Origin: Kineosporia sp. R_H_3
Lineage (GTDB): Bacteria > Actinomycetota > Actinomycetes > Actinomycetales > Kineosporiaceae
Direction: 5' to 3'
Assembly: GCF_002198675.1 (NCBI RefSeq)
Contig: NZ_MWLL01000082.1
Location: 1 to 64,000 of the forward strand
DNA: 64,000 bases
The notes beneath the pieces are model-generated. The model saw only the letters and a list, made by a program, of their open reading frames with translations, ran no database searches and was not told the origin of the DNA. Both the position numbers and the translations under genes were made by a program. Below, piece after piece: positions 27,098-34,478 of the stretch; the first letter of the stretch is position 1; each line of letters begins with the position of its first letter.

Positions 27098-27757
27098 CTA
27101 CTTGAGGACGTAGATGACGATGAACAGGCCGATCCACACGACGTCGACGAAGTGCCAGTAGTACGACGTCACGATCGCGCTGGTCGCCTCGGCGTGGCCG
27201 AACCGCTTGGCGGCGAAGCCCCTGCCGATGATGAGGAGGAACGCGATGAGGCCGCCGGTCACGTGGAGGCCGTGGAAACCGGTCGTCAGGTAGAAGACCG
27301 AGCCGTAGCCGCTCGACGCGATCGTCAGTCCCTCCTGCACGAGGTGCGCGTACTCGTAGACCTGGCCGGCGACGAAGATCGCACCGGCGATGTAGGTGAG
27401 CGTGTACCACTCGCGCATGCCCCAGTTGCGCCAGCCGTGCTCACGGGTCCAGGGCGTCCACCAGGCGCCGAGCGCCGAGGCCTGGAAGCGCTCGGCGGCG
27501 AAGACGCCCATCTGGCACCACACGGAGGAGAGCACGAGGTTGATCGTGTTCGCCGTGGAGAAGGGGATGTTCAGCTTCTCCGGCTCGGTCGCCCAGAGGT
27601 CGGGCAGCACCGCCCGGAGCGTGAAGTACATCGCGAAGAGCCCTGCGAAGAACATGAGCTCGCTGGAAAGCCACACGATGGTGCCGACCTGGACCATGTT
27701 CGGCCGGTTGACGGTCGTGTGCGCGTGAGGGGCCTCAGCCACGGATGCGGTCGCCAC
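27098..27757 (-). CDS. ctaE: Cytochrome c oxidase subunit III
   Basis: A 219-residue subunit III with five membrane helices, beginning near [20 protein letters not shown], a phrase typical of actinobacterial CtaE. It contains [36 protein letters not shown] and ends [21 protein letters not shown]. It supports proton pumping by subunit I. The GTG at 27757 is chosen because AATAAT lies exactly 6 bases upstream on the minus strand, predicting a leaderless mRNA for the whole ctaE-qcrCAB operon; a longer open frame exists but runs through the promoter. Confidence 0.95.
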   Translation of the reverse strand: MATASVAEAPHAHTTVNRPNMVQVGTIVWLSSELMFFAGLFAMYFTLRAVLPDLWATEPEKLNIPFSTANTINLVLSSVWCQMGVFAAERFQASALGAWWTPWTREHGWRNWGMREWYTLTYIAGAIFVAGQVYEYAHLVQEGLTIASSGYGSVFYLTTGFHGLHVTGGLIAFLLIIGRGFAAKRFGHAEATSAIVTSYYWHFVDVVWIGLFIVIYVLK

Positions 27758-27763
27758 GGCGTC

Positions 27764-27769
27764 ATTATT
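27764..27769 (-). promoter_or_regulatory. -10 box of the ctaE-qcrCAB operon
   Basis: AATAAT on the minus strand ends 6 bases before the ctaE GTG. It is unusually A/T-rich for this genome and close to consensus, as expected for a strongly used respiratory operon. Confidence 0.55.
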
Positions 27770-27823
27770 GCGGCACGCAGGTCGTGGCGCGTGCGGGGGT
27801 AGGGCGCTCGGCGTGCCGTCCTG

Positions 27824-27839
27824 GTCACATTCCGGTGAC
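27824..27839. promoter_or_regulatory. Dyad GTCAC-N6-GTGAC upstream of ctaE
   Basis: A perfect 5-bp inverted repeat with a 6-base spacer, centred about 65 bases upstream of the ctaE -10 box. It could be an operator for a dimeric regulator, but the half-sites point outward relative to the CRP consensus, so no regulator is named. Confidence 0.3.
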
Positions 27840-28084
27840 GACGACGCCTCCACCGGCTCTGCGGGCCTCCCGGCGGCTGTGTCCCGACGGCCCGGAAGGG
27901 ACCAACGTCCCGAGGTACGCCCCTGTTCCGGCCGCGACCGGCACCCGGTGCCAGGCGGTCCCGGACGGGCCCGCGGGTCCGCGGCGGGCCGTCCGGCACC
28001 GACTCTTCCCCCGTCGGCGCGGCGGGAGCCGGGACCGAGGTCGCGGCCCGCCGTGCCGTGCGCGGTCGCGCAGGTGCTCACCGG

Positions 28085-28090
28085 TAGCAT
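28085..28090 (+). promoter_or_regulatory. -10 box upstream of the receiver-like gene
   Basis: TAGCAT about 65 bases before the ATG at 28155; a leader of roughly 58 bases with GGAGAG as ribosome site would follow. Confidence 0.4.
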
Positions 28091-28154
28091 CGGGGCCGGA
28101 ACGCGACACTCCCCTCGGCGGTCCGGTGACCGCTCCCACGACGGAGAGCAACCG

Positions 28155-28586
28155 ATGACGAGCACCCCCGCCCCGGCCGGGCACGACGCCGCGGGCACCC
28201 GCACGCTGTCCGTCCTCGTCTACAGCGACGACGTGAACACCCGTGAGTCGGTGAAGCTGGCCGTAGGCCGTCGCCCGGCCGCGGACCTGCCCCGCGTCGC
28301 GTGGACCGAGATCGCGACCAAGCCCGCCCTTCTCGAGGCCGTCGACGCGGGCGGCATCGACGTCCTCGTCCTCGACGGCGAGGCGGCCCCCGCCGGCGGC
28401 CTGGGGATGTGCAAGCAGCTCAAGGACGAGATCTACGACTGCCCGCCGATCCTCGTCCTCACCGGCCGCCCGCAGGACGCGTGGCTCGCGACGTGGTCCC
28501 GGGCGGACGCCGCCGTCCCGCACCCGCTCGACCCGGTCGCCGTCGCGGAGACCGTCGCCGAGCTCGCGCGCCGCCGGCTCGGCTGA
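28155..28586 (+). CDS. Stand-alone receiver-like protein
   Basis: A 143-residue protein with the fold pattern of a response-regulator receiver domain and no output domain. [20 protein letters not shown] gives the first strand and the acidic pair, [18 protein letters not shown] the phosphoacceptor-like Asp, and [15 protein letters not shown] the conserved Thr. The final conserved Lys is replaced: the usual KP(F/L) reads PHPLDP. It therefore may not be a normal phospho-switch. It lies between the divergent ctaE and trpD, and trpD starts 5 bases after its stop. I recall a similar gene next to trpD in other actinobacteria. Partner unknown. Confidence 0.75.
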   Translation: MTSTPAPAGHDAAGTRTLSVLVYSDDVNTRESVKLAVGRRPAADLPRVAWTEIATKPALLEAVDAGGIDVLVLDGEAAPAGGLGMCKQLKDEIYDCPPILVLTGRPQDAWLATWSRADAAVPHPLDPVAVAETVAELARRRLG

Positions 28587-28591
28587 GCCCC

Positions 28592-29662
28592 GTGAGCGCG
28601 ACGACGCCCGGGGCCGCCGCCGCACCCACGTGGAGCGGGCTCATCACCTCGCTGCTCGGCCGCGAGGACCTCTCGCGCGACGCCGCGGCGTGGGCCATGG
28701 AGCAGGTCATGACGGCCGAGGCGACGCCGGTGCAGCTGGCCGGCTTCCTCGTCGCGCTGCGCGCCAAGGGCGAGACGGTCGACGAGATCGGCGCCTTCGC
28801 CGACGTCATGCTGCGGCACGCCGTCCGGATCGAGGTGCCCGGCCCGTGCGTCGACGTCGTCGGCACCGGCGGCGACCGCCAGCACACGGTCAACATCTCG
28901 ACGACCGCCGCGCTCGTCGTCGCCGGCGCCGGCCGCCGGGTTGTCAAGCACGGCAACCGGGCGGCGTCCTCGTCGTCCGGCGCGGCCGACGTCCTGGAGG
29001 CGCTCGGCGTCCGGCTCGACCTGTCGCACGACCGGGTCGCCGCGCTGGCGACCGAGGTCGGGGTGACGTTCTGCTTCGCGCAGCACTTCCACCCGTCCTT
29101 CCGGCACGCCGGTGTGGCGCGCCGCGAGCTCGGGGTGCCGACGGCCTTCAACTTCCTCGGCCCGCTGACGAACCCCGCGCAGCCGGGGGCCGGCGCGATC
29201 GGCGTCGCCGACGCGCGGATGGCGCCCATCGTCGCGGGCGTGCTCGCGGGCCGCGGCTCGTCGTCGCTCGTCTTCCGCGGCGAGGACGGCCTCGACGAGC
29301 TGTCGACGACGGCGCCGTCGCGGGTCTGGGTCGTCGGCGGCGGCACGGTGCGCGAGCAGACGCTCGACCCGGCCGACCTCGGCATCCCGCGGGCGACGCT
29401 CGAGGACCTGCGCGGCGGCGACGCGGCGCACAACGCGGGCGTCGTCCGCGACCTGCTCGCCGGCAAGACCGGCCCGGTGCGGGACGCGGTGCTGCTCAAC
29501 GCGGCGGCCGGGGTCGTCGCGGCGGACGGCGTCCCCACCACCGGTGGCGACGGCGCTCTCGTCGAGGCGCTGCGGGCGGCCTACGCCGAGGTGAACGAGG
29601 CCGTCGACTCCGGGGCCGCCGCGGCCGTGCTCGACCGCTGGGTCGACGCGACGCAGGCCTGA
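28592..29662 (+). CDS. trpD: Anthranilate phosphoribosyltransferase
   Basis: A 356-residue TrpD that joins anthranilate and PRPP in tryptophan synthesis. The PRPP loop is [40 protein letters not shown] follows, and FFAQxxHP-like [20 protein letters not shown] with [13 protein letters not shown] are further family motifs. The GTG start lies 5 bases after the preceding stop, so the gene is probably co-transcribed with the receiver-like protein. No other trp gene is near, as in other actinobacteria at this locus (Rv2192c in M. tuberculosis). Identity is secure. Confidence 0.95.
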   Translation: MSATTPGAAAAPTWSGLITSLLGREDLSRDAAAWAMEQVMTAEATPVQLAGFLVALRAKGETVDEIGAFADVMLRHAVRIEVPGPCVDVVGTGGDRQHTVNISTTAALVVAGAGRRVVKHGNRAASSSSGAADVLEALGVRLDLSHDRVAALATEVGVTFCFAQHFHPSFRHAGVARRELGVPTAFNFLGPLTNPAQPGAGAIGVADARMAPIVAGVLAGRGSSSLVFRGEDGLDELSTTAPSRVWVVGGGTVREQTLDPADLGIPRATLEDLRGGDAAHNAGVVRDLLAGKTGPVRDAVLLNAAAGVVAADGVPTTGGDGALVEALRAAYAEVNEAVDSGAAAAVLDRWVDATQA

Positions 29663-29681
29663 GCCGGGCGCCGGGGGCGGC

Positions 29682-29963
29682 TCAGCTCTCGAAGCCGAGG
29701 GAGAACGCCGCGTCGAGGTCGTGCCGGGAGTAGGCGCGGAACGCGAGGTAGGTCTTCGTCGAGCGGACGCCCTCGACCTTGCTCACCCGGTCGGCGATGA
29801 CGTCGGCGAGCTGCTCGTGCTCGTGCACCCGCACGATGGTCACGAGGTCGACGTCCCCGGTGACCGAGTAGACCTCGCTGACCCCCTCGAGGTCGGCGAT
29901 CTGCGCGGCCACCTCGGGGATGCGGTCGACGTCCGTCTCCACGAGAACGATCGCGGTGATCAC
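29682..29963 (-). CDS. Lrp/AsnC-type ligand-binding (RAM) domain protein without DNA-binding domain
   Basis: A 93-residue protein that is a whole RAM (regulation of amino-acid metabolism) domain. It begins VITAIVLVETDVDRIPEVAA, contains VYSVTGDVDLVTIVRVHEHE, and lacks the N-terminal helix-turn-helix of Lrp. Such stand-alone RAM proteins bind amino acids or modulate full-length Lrp proteins. The GTG start with AGGAG 7 bases upstream overlaps the stop of the DEDD/GIY-YIG nuclease gene by 4 bases, so the two are co-translated. It converges on trpD, with stops 19 bases apart. Target and ligand unknown. Confidence 0.88.
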   Translation of the reverse strand: MITAIVLVETDVDRIPEVAAQIADLEGVSEVYSVTGDVDLVTIVRVHEHEQLADVIADRVSKVEGVRSTKTYLAFRAYSRHDLDAAFSLGFES

Positions 29964-31810
29964 GCGGGTCTCCTGTCGCTCGGGCGGCCGCGCCGGGCCG
30001 GTCGGCCCACGGCTGCGCTGCGCCCGAGCGTAGCCGCCTCCCGCTCCGGCGACGGGGCGGCTCGCGACCAGTCGCGCGGCTCGCCGAACGGGGGCGTCCA
30101 CGACCGCGCCGCGGCCATCGGGTCGAGCCGGGCCCGGGCGGCCCCGGCGCCGTGGATCGGCGAGGCCCACTCGCCGTCCAGGTCGACGATCCGTACCCCC
30201 GGCTGCTCGAGCCAGCGCAGCACCTGCTCGGTCTCCTCGGGGTGCGCCGCGGGCAGCGGGGCGGGCCGCGGCCGGACGTGCTCGCCGCTGCTGCGCATCG
30301 CCTCGACGTAGGGGCGGGGGTCGGCCCCCGGCGGGCTCGTCGTCGTCGCGGCGAGCCGGCCGTGCCGGACGAGGACGAGCTCCCAGCCGCCGCGCGCCGT
30401 CCGCAGCGCCGCGACGAGCTCACGGGTGGCCGCGAGCGGGGCGAGCCGCTGGGACCGGGCGGCGCCCCGGGCGAAGGCGAGCAGCCGGTCCCGGGTCACG
30501 GCGGCCTCCTCGAAGCGCTGCTGGCCGGCGAGCGTCGACGCCCGGGCGAGCAGGGTCTCCAGGACGCCCCGGACGTCAGCGGTCATCGCCGCCCGGACCG
30601 CGTCGGCGACGACGGCGTACTCCTCGACGGGCTGGCGGCCGACGCACGGCGCCCCGCAGCGGCCGATGTCCGCGAGCAGGCACGTGGACGCGGTGGGGGA
30701 GGCCCGCTTCGGCAGCCGCTTGGTGCACTGCCGCACCGGGTGCGTCTCGTGGAGCGCCGCGATCGCGAGCTCGGCCTGCTGCGTCGTCCCGAACGGCCCG
30801 ACGTACACCGCGCCGTCGCCCGCGTCGTCCCGCACCTCGCGGACGACGGACAGCCGGGGGAAGGGCTCGACCGTGAGCTTGACCCAGGGCGCCCGCTCGG
30901 GGAACCGGGACCGCCGGTTGTAGCGCGGCGCGAGGTCGGCGATGAGCCGCAGCTCGCGCACCCGCGCCTCGAGCGGCGTCGCGCAGACGACGGCGTCGAC
31001 GCTTGTCGCGACGGCGACCATCTCGGCCATCCGGGTGCGCTGCTCGGCGGCCGTGAAGTACGTGCGGACCCGGGTGCGGATGTCGACCGACGTGCCGACG
31101 TAGAGCGGGCGGCCCGCGTGGTCCCGGAAGACGTAGACCCCCGGGGCGCTCGGGAGGCCTTCTGCGAGATGGCGTTTGCGGCGCGTCGTCTCCGGGACCC
31201 GGGACGTGTACGTCGTGAGCTCCTCGAGGGAGTGCACGCCGAGGTTGCCGACGCGTTCCATGAGCCCGTGGAGGACGTCGACCGTCGCGCGGGCGTCGTG
31301 CAGCGCCCGGTGGTCCGGCTGGGTGCCCGCGCGGAACAGCCGCGCGAGCGTCGAGAGCTTGACGTCGCGCGCCTCCTCCTTGGTGAGGACGTGCCGGGCG
31401 AGCCGGACCGTGTCGACGACGGGGAAGCCCGGCCAGGCCCGTTCGGCCCGCGCGCAGGCCGCCTTGAGGAAGCCGACGTCGAAGCCGGCGTTGTGCGCGA
31501 CGAGGACGGCGCCGGCGGCGAACTCGAGGAAGGCCGGCAGCACGCCCTCGACCCGCGGCGCGGACGCGACCGTCGCGTCGTCGATGCCCGTGAGGAGCGC
31601 GACGAACGGCGGGATCGGCTCGCCGGGGTTGACGAGGGAGTGGAACTCCCCGAGCACCTCGCCGCCGCGGACCTTGACCGCACCGACCTCGGTGATGCCG
31701 CAGTCCGCGGGGGAGCCGCCGGTCGTCTCCAGGTCCACGACGACGAACGTCACCTCGGCGAGCGGGGTGCCGAGCTCGTCGAGGGTCGTCTGGACCGGCC
31801 GGGGCGCCAT
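29960..31810 (-). CDS. DEDDh exonuclease fused to GIY-YIG (UvrC-like) nuclease
   Basis: A 616-residue fusion. The N-terminal DnaQ-type exonuclease (about 20-185) has Asp26/Glu28 in FVVVDLETTGG, Asp111 in VAHNAGFDVGF and His167/Asp172 in DHRALHDARATVD. A GIY-YIG domain at about 219-300 resembles the N-terminal domain of UvrC (APGVYVFRDHAGRPLYVGTS), and the next part resembles the UvrC Cys-rich and UvrB-binding region (CTKRLPKR, CGAPC). The UvrC RNase H-like half is missing. The family is widespread in actinobacteria (Rv2191-like) and proposed to act in DNA repair. ATG 31810 is used because TACGGT lies 7 bases upstream; ATG 31840 is before the box. Confidence 0.9.
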   Translation of the reverse strand: MAPRPVQTTLDELGTPLAEVTFVVVDLETTGGSPADCGITEVGAVKVRGGEVLGEFHSLVNPGEPIPPFVALLTGIDDATVASAPRVEGVLPAFLEFAAGAVLVAHNAGFDVGFLKAACARAERAWPGFPVVDTVRLARHVLTKEEARDVKLSTLARLFRAGTQPDHRALHDARATVDVLHGLMERVGNLGVHSLEELTTYTSRVPETTRRKRHLAEGLPSAPGVYVFRDHAGRPLYVGTSVDIRTRVRTYFTAAEQRTRMAEMVAVATSVDAVVCATPLEARVRELRLIADLAPRYNRRSRFPERAPWVKLTVEPFPRLSVVREVRDDAGDGAVYVGPFGTTQQAELAIAALHETHPVRQCTKRLPKRASPTASTCLLADIGRCGAPCVGRQPVEEYAVVADAVRAAMTADVRGVLETLLARASTLAGQQRFEEAAVTRDRLLAFARGAARSQRLAPLAATRELVAALRTARGGWELVLVRHGRLAATTTSPPGADPRPYVEAMRSSGEHVRPRPAPLPAAHPEETEQVLRWLEQPGVRIVDLDGEWASPIHGAGAARARLDPMAAARSWTPPFGEPRDWSRAAPSPEREAATLGRSAAVGRPARRGRPSDRRPA

Positions 31811-31817
31811 GCCCGGC

Positions 31818-31823
31818 ACCGTA
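31818..31823 (-). promoter_or_regulatory. -10 box for leaderless DEDD/GIY-YIG transcript
   Basis: TACGGT on the minus strand ends 7 bases before the ATG at 31810 and decides between the two candidate starts. Confidence 0.55.
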
Positions 31824-31927
31824 GGCCCCTGTACCGACATCCACGGCGGACGCGGGCCGTGTCGTCGTTCGTGCCGCCGTCCACGGCGTCGTCCCTGCCG
31901 CCGGGCACGGCGTCCGGCCGCCGTCAG

Positions 31928-31933
31928 TACGCT
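31928..31933 (+). promoter_or_regulatory. -10 box for leaderless zinc-ribbon protein transcript
   Basis: TACGCT ends 6 bases before the GTG at 31940. Confidence 0.5.
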
Positions 31934-31939
31934 CGGTGC

Positions 31940-32263
31940 GTGACCGTGCCCCTGCCGACCGCGACGACCCGCTGGCGCTGCACCTCGTGCGGGAACCTCA
32001 CCCGTTTCGACGTCACGCGCACGAGCCGGGTCACCGAGTTCCTCCACCTCGACCTCGCCGGCACGTCCACGGTCGAGGAGCGCACGGTGCACAGCGACGT
32101 CCTCGAGCAGGTGCGCTGCCGGTGGTGCGACGCCGTCGACGCGGTCGAGCTGGTCCCGCGCGCGGACGTCGAGGCCGAGCTCGCCGGGCGCGCGGTCGAG
32201 GAGGCGGCGCTCGGCGAGGCCCGCGCCGCCGCCGCGGACCGCCCCGCCGGCCCCGGCGCCTGA
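31940..32263 (+). CDS. Small zinc-ribbon-like protein of unknown function
   Basis: A 107-residue protein, probably cytosolic. WRCTSCGNLTRFDVTRTSRV and QVRCRWCDAVDAVELV supply two CxxC pairs about 43 residues apart, a plausible zinc-ribbon. The rest is acidic and Ala-rich at the C-terminus. I know similar proteins in actinobacteria next to the NYN/PIN gene, but not a function. The GTG start follows a leaderless-type -10 box. The NYN gene starts 11 bases after its stop, so an RNA-related role is possible but only inferred. Confidence 0.78.
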   Translation: MTVPLPTATTRWRCTSCGNLTRFDVTRTSRVTEFLHLDLAGTSTVEERTVHSDVLEQVRCRWCDAVDAVELVPRADVEAELAGRAVEEAALGEARAAAADRPAGPGA

Positions 32264-32274
32264 CGGGCCGCGAC

Positions 32275-33612
32275 GTGGACGACGGGCCGCAGGAGTCCTC
32301 CGGAGGGCCGGCCGTCCTCCCGGACGGCGTGCGGCGCCAGCTCGTCGAGCTGGGCGCGGCGGTCCTCGGGGAGCTCGAGGACGCCGAGACGCCGGTCGCG
32401 CTGCGGCGGGTGCGCGGGTTCGCCCCGGCCCGCCGGGCGCGGGTCGCGGCGACCCCGATCGGTGTCGCGCTCGAGCGTGAACCCCTGTTCCGGCAACGGG
32501 TCGCGGCGGCCTGGCGGGCGCTGCACCCCGAGCTGGCCGCCGTCCTCGAGGCCGGGGAGGTGCCGCCCGCCGCCGACCCGCACACCGTGCTCGCCGGGGC
32601 GTACCTGCTGCGGCGCGACGGCTGGGAGGAGGTCGCGGCCGCGGCGGCGGCCGCGCTCGCGCACGACGGCGGCGACCGGGCCCGGCACCGCGAGCAGCAG
32701 GACGCCGTCCACGAGCTCGAGGCGACGCGCCGCGAGCTCGCCCGGGTGCGCGCCGCCCTCGAGACGGCGACCGCGCGCGCCGCGGCGCTCGACGAGGAGG
32801 TCGCCGGGCTGCGGCGCGAGCTGCGCCGGCACCGGTCGGACGCCGACCGGGCCAGGGCCGCGGCGCGCACCGCCGAGCAGGCGGCGCAGGAGGTCCGGGC
32901 CGGGGCGCTCGCCGCGACCGAGCGGGCGCGCGAGCAGGTGGAGGCCGCGGACAAGGCGGTCCGGGCGGCCCGGGAGCGGGAGGAGCACGCCCGCCGGGCG
33001 GCCCGGGAGGGCCGCTCGCTCGCGGACGTGCGGGCCCGGCTGCTCCTCGACACGATCGTCGACGCGGCCTCCGGGCTGCGGCGCGAGCTCGCGCTGCCGC
33101 CGACCGCGCTGCGGCCCGCCGACCTCGAGTCACCGGCCGGTGCGGGGGCCGAGGACGCGGCGGCCGCGGACGCCGTCCGGGCCCGGGCGCTGGCCGGTGA
33201 CGACCCGGCGGCGCTGGACAACCTCCTCACGCTGCCGCAGGCGCACCTGCTCGTCGACGGCTACAACGTCACGAAGTCCGCCTACCCGGCGCTGCCGCTC
33301 GTGGAGCAGCGCCGCCGGCTCGTCGAGGGCCTCGCACCGCTCGCGGCCCGCACGGGGGCGGAGGTCACGTGCGTCTTCGACGGCGCGGACGTCGACGCGC
33401 GCCCGACGTCGATCGTCCGCGGCGTCCGGGTGGTCTTCTCCGAGCCCGGCGTGACGGCGGACGAGAAGATCCGCCGGCTCGTCCGGGCCGAGCCGCGCGG
33501 CCGGGTCGTCGTCGTCGTGTCCTCGGACGGCGAGGTGGCGTCCGGGGTGCGGGCGTCCGGTGCGCGGCCGGTCGCGTCCGCCGCGCTCGCGCGGCTGCTC
33601 GCCCGCGGCTGA
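32275..33612 (+). CDS. NYN-domain (YacP/PIN-like) putative ribonuclease with coiled coil
   Basis: A 445-residue protein. Residues 1-140 form an Ala/Arg-rich helical region, about 140-245 is a long coiled coil (ATRRELARVRAALETATARA, REREEHARRAAREGRSLADV), and the C-terminal 170 residues are a YacP-like NYN domain: AHLLVDGYNVTKSAYP, EVTCVFDGADVD, VRVVFSEPGVTADEKIRRLV and VVVVSSDGEVASGV with the acidic residues of PIN nucleases. It probably cuts or binds structured RNA; the coiled coil suggests oligomerisation. GTG start at 32275, 11 bases after the zinc-ribbon gene. Substrate not known. Confidence 0.87.
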   Translation: MDDGPQESSGGPAVLPDGVRRQLVELGAAVLGELEDAETPVALRRVRGFAPARRARVAATPIGVALEREPLFRQRVAAAWRALHPELAAVLEAGEVPPAADPHTVLAGAYLLRRDGWEEVAAAAAAALAHDGGDRARHREQQDAVHELEATRRELARVRAALETATARAAALDEEVAGLRRELRRHRSDADRARAAARTAEQAAQEVRAGALAATERAREQVEAADKAVRAAREREEHARRAAREGRSLADVRARLLLDTIVDAASGLRRELALPPTALRPADLESPAGAGAEDAAAADAVRARALAGDDPAALDNLLTLPQAHLLVDGYNVTKSAYPALPLVEQRRRLVEGLAPLAARTGAEVTCVFDGADVDARPTSIVRGVRVVFSEPGVTADEKIRRLVRAEPRGRVVVVVSSDGEVASGVRASGARPVASAALARLLARG

Positions 33613-33629
33613 CCGTCCGGCACGCCGCC

Positions 33630-33673
33630 CGACCTGACCCCTCGACCTGACCCTCGACCTGACCCTCGACCTG
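33630..33673. repeat. Tandem 12-13-bp repeat downstream of the NYN gene
   Basis: The unit cgacctgaccct is repeated three times (the first copy has one extra c) and starts a fourth. It begins 18 bases after the NYN stop codon, and the last partial copy forms the left arm of a small hairpin. Confidence 0.8.
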
Positions 33674-33683
33674 TGGTCGAGGG
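33663..33683 (+). terminator. Hairpin at the end of the zinc-ribbon/NYN operon
   Basis: Arms 33663-33671 and 33675-33683 pair perfectly (9 bp) around a TGT loop, followed by CTGGTTGT. It lies 50 bases after the NYN stop and before the promoter of the next gene. Confidence 0.5.
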
Positions 33684-33704
33684 CTGGTTGTCGGTGGTGG
33701 TGCC

Positions 33705-33710
33705 TAGCGT
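33705..33710 (+). promoter_or_regulatory. -10 box upstream of the 104-residue protein
   Basis: TAGCGT, about 75 bases before the ATG at 33786, which has AGGGAG as ribosome site. Confidence 0.4.
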
Positions 33711-33785
33711 CTGTCCTGCCGGTCGACGAGACCGGACGACGGTGCCCGACGGGCGCCCGCGACGGTCCGTCCCAGGGAGTTCGGC

Positions 33786-34100
33786 ATGCTCATCGACTGC
33801 GACACGTGCGTGGTGCGCGGCCCGGCGTGCGGGGACTGCGTGGTCACCGTGCTGCTCGGGTTCCCGGTCTTCGGCCGGCAGGGGCCGGACGACGGCCCCG
33901 GTGTCCCGGAGGGCGTCGACGTCGGCGACACCGTCGCCGCCGAGGCCCTCGACCTCGACCAGGCGGAGCAGGCCGCGATCGCCGTGCTCGCCGGCTCCGG
34001 GCTCGTGCCGCCGCTGCGGCTCGTGCCCGGTGCGGCCGCCGGGGAGGCCCCGACGCCGCACCACGGGGCGCCTGCACGGCGCGCGGCCGAGGCGGGCTGA
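33786..34100 (+). CDS. Small Cys-containing conserved actinobacterial protein
   Basis: A 104-residue protein starting MLIDCDTCVVRGPACGDCVV, with four cysteines (CDTC and CGDC) in the first 18 residues that could bind a metal. It continues TVLLGFP and ends in an Ala/Pro-rich tail. I recognise this N-terminus in small actinobacterial proteins encoded beside NlpC/P60 genes, but no function is known. ATG with AGGGAG 6 bases upstream. The next gene is nearly 380 bases away and has its own promoter. Confidence 0.75.
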   Translation: MLIDCDTCVVRGPACGDCVVTVLLGFPVFGRQGPDDGPGVPEGVDVGDTVAAEALDLDQAEQAAIAVLAGSGLVPPLRLVPGAAAGEAPTPHHGAPARRAAEAG

Positions 34101-34143
34101 GCCGTTCGGGCACGCCGGTCCCGGGCCCACCAGGGTGTCGCGT

Positions 34144-34190
34144 GTCACACCGTGTGACCGGTCACCTGGGAGAACGGCCTCGGGTGTCAC
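34144..34190. promoter_or_regulatory. Cluster of GTCAC repeats and palindromes (possible MtrA-type operator)
   Basis: GTCAC occurs at 34144, 34161 and 34186 on plus and as GTGAC at 34154. They form two overlapping palindromes: GTCACAC-C-GTGTGAC (34144-34158) and GTGACCGGTCAC (34154-34165). MtrA of mycobacteria binds GTCACA-like repeats before cell-wall hydrolase genes, so this is a candidate site upstream of the -35. Confidence 0.4.
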
Positions 34191-34247
34191 GGAACGGAGT
34201 CGGAATCGGACAAGGGGTCATTTAACGTGCCGTTAGGGCGGTGGAAC

Positions 34248-34277
34248 TTGGACCGCATCGGCCGTTCGGGCTAGTGT
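34248..34277 (+). promoter_or_regulatory. Promoter of the NlpC/P60 gene
   Basis: TTGGAC (34248-34253) and TAGTGT (34272-34277) with an 18-base spacer, one of the few two-box housekeeping promoters recognisable in the window. The start site would be near 34284. Confidence 0.55.
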
Positions 34278-34478
34278 CTGGGTCGCTACATCACGACGAG
34301 GTCACGTACCTGGTATCCCAAGGGCCTCGGAGTACCCGTCCGGGCTCGTCGGTCCCCCGACGACCTTCCCCGCTCGGACGCGCAGCGACCGCCCTGCTTC
34401 GCGGGGTCAGAGGCATCACGGCGTCGCTGCGTGACGGCAGACCCGCTCGGGCGGGTCCGACGAACGGAGCGAAGGCAC

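Larger units (their letters stand above)
27758..28154. other. 397-base divergent intergenic region between ctaE and the receiver-like gene
   Basis: No gene is supported here; the open frames through it have no recognisable content. It holds the ctaE -10 box (27764-27769), a dyad (27824-27839), a -10 box for the plus-strand gene (28085-28090) and a Shine-Dalgarno GGAGAG at 28143-28148. The middle 200 bases are very GC-rich with short inverted repeats. Confidence 0.6.
34101..34478. other. 378-base regulatory region before the NlpC/P60 gene
   Basis: No gene is supported here. It carries overlapping palindromes and repeated GTCAC units (34144-34190), a promoter (34248-34277) and a predicted leader of about 195 nucleotides rich in hairpins, including a perfect 7-bp stem at 34440-34457 just ahead of the ribosome site. 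I looked for a c-di-AMP (ydaO) riboswitch signature and did not find its conserved segments. Confidence 0.6.

Noticed and set aside
34154-34165. CRP/GlxR-type site GTGACCGGTCAC
   Set aside because: The half-sites are TGTGA and TCAC but with a 4-base spacer, not the 6 bases of the CRP consensus.
34284-34478. c-di-AMP (ydaO-type) riboswitch in the NlpC/P60 leader
   Set aside because: The conserved riboswitch segments I looked for (GAATCC and AGCTAACCCCGTAGGC-like) are not present; only simple hairpins are seen.
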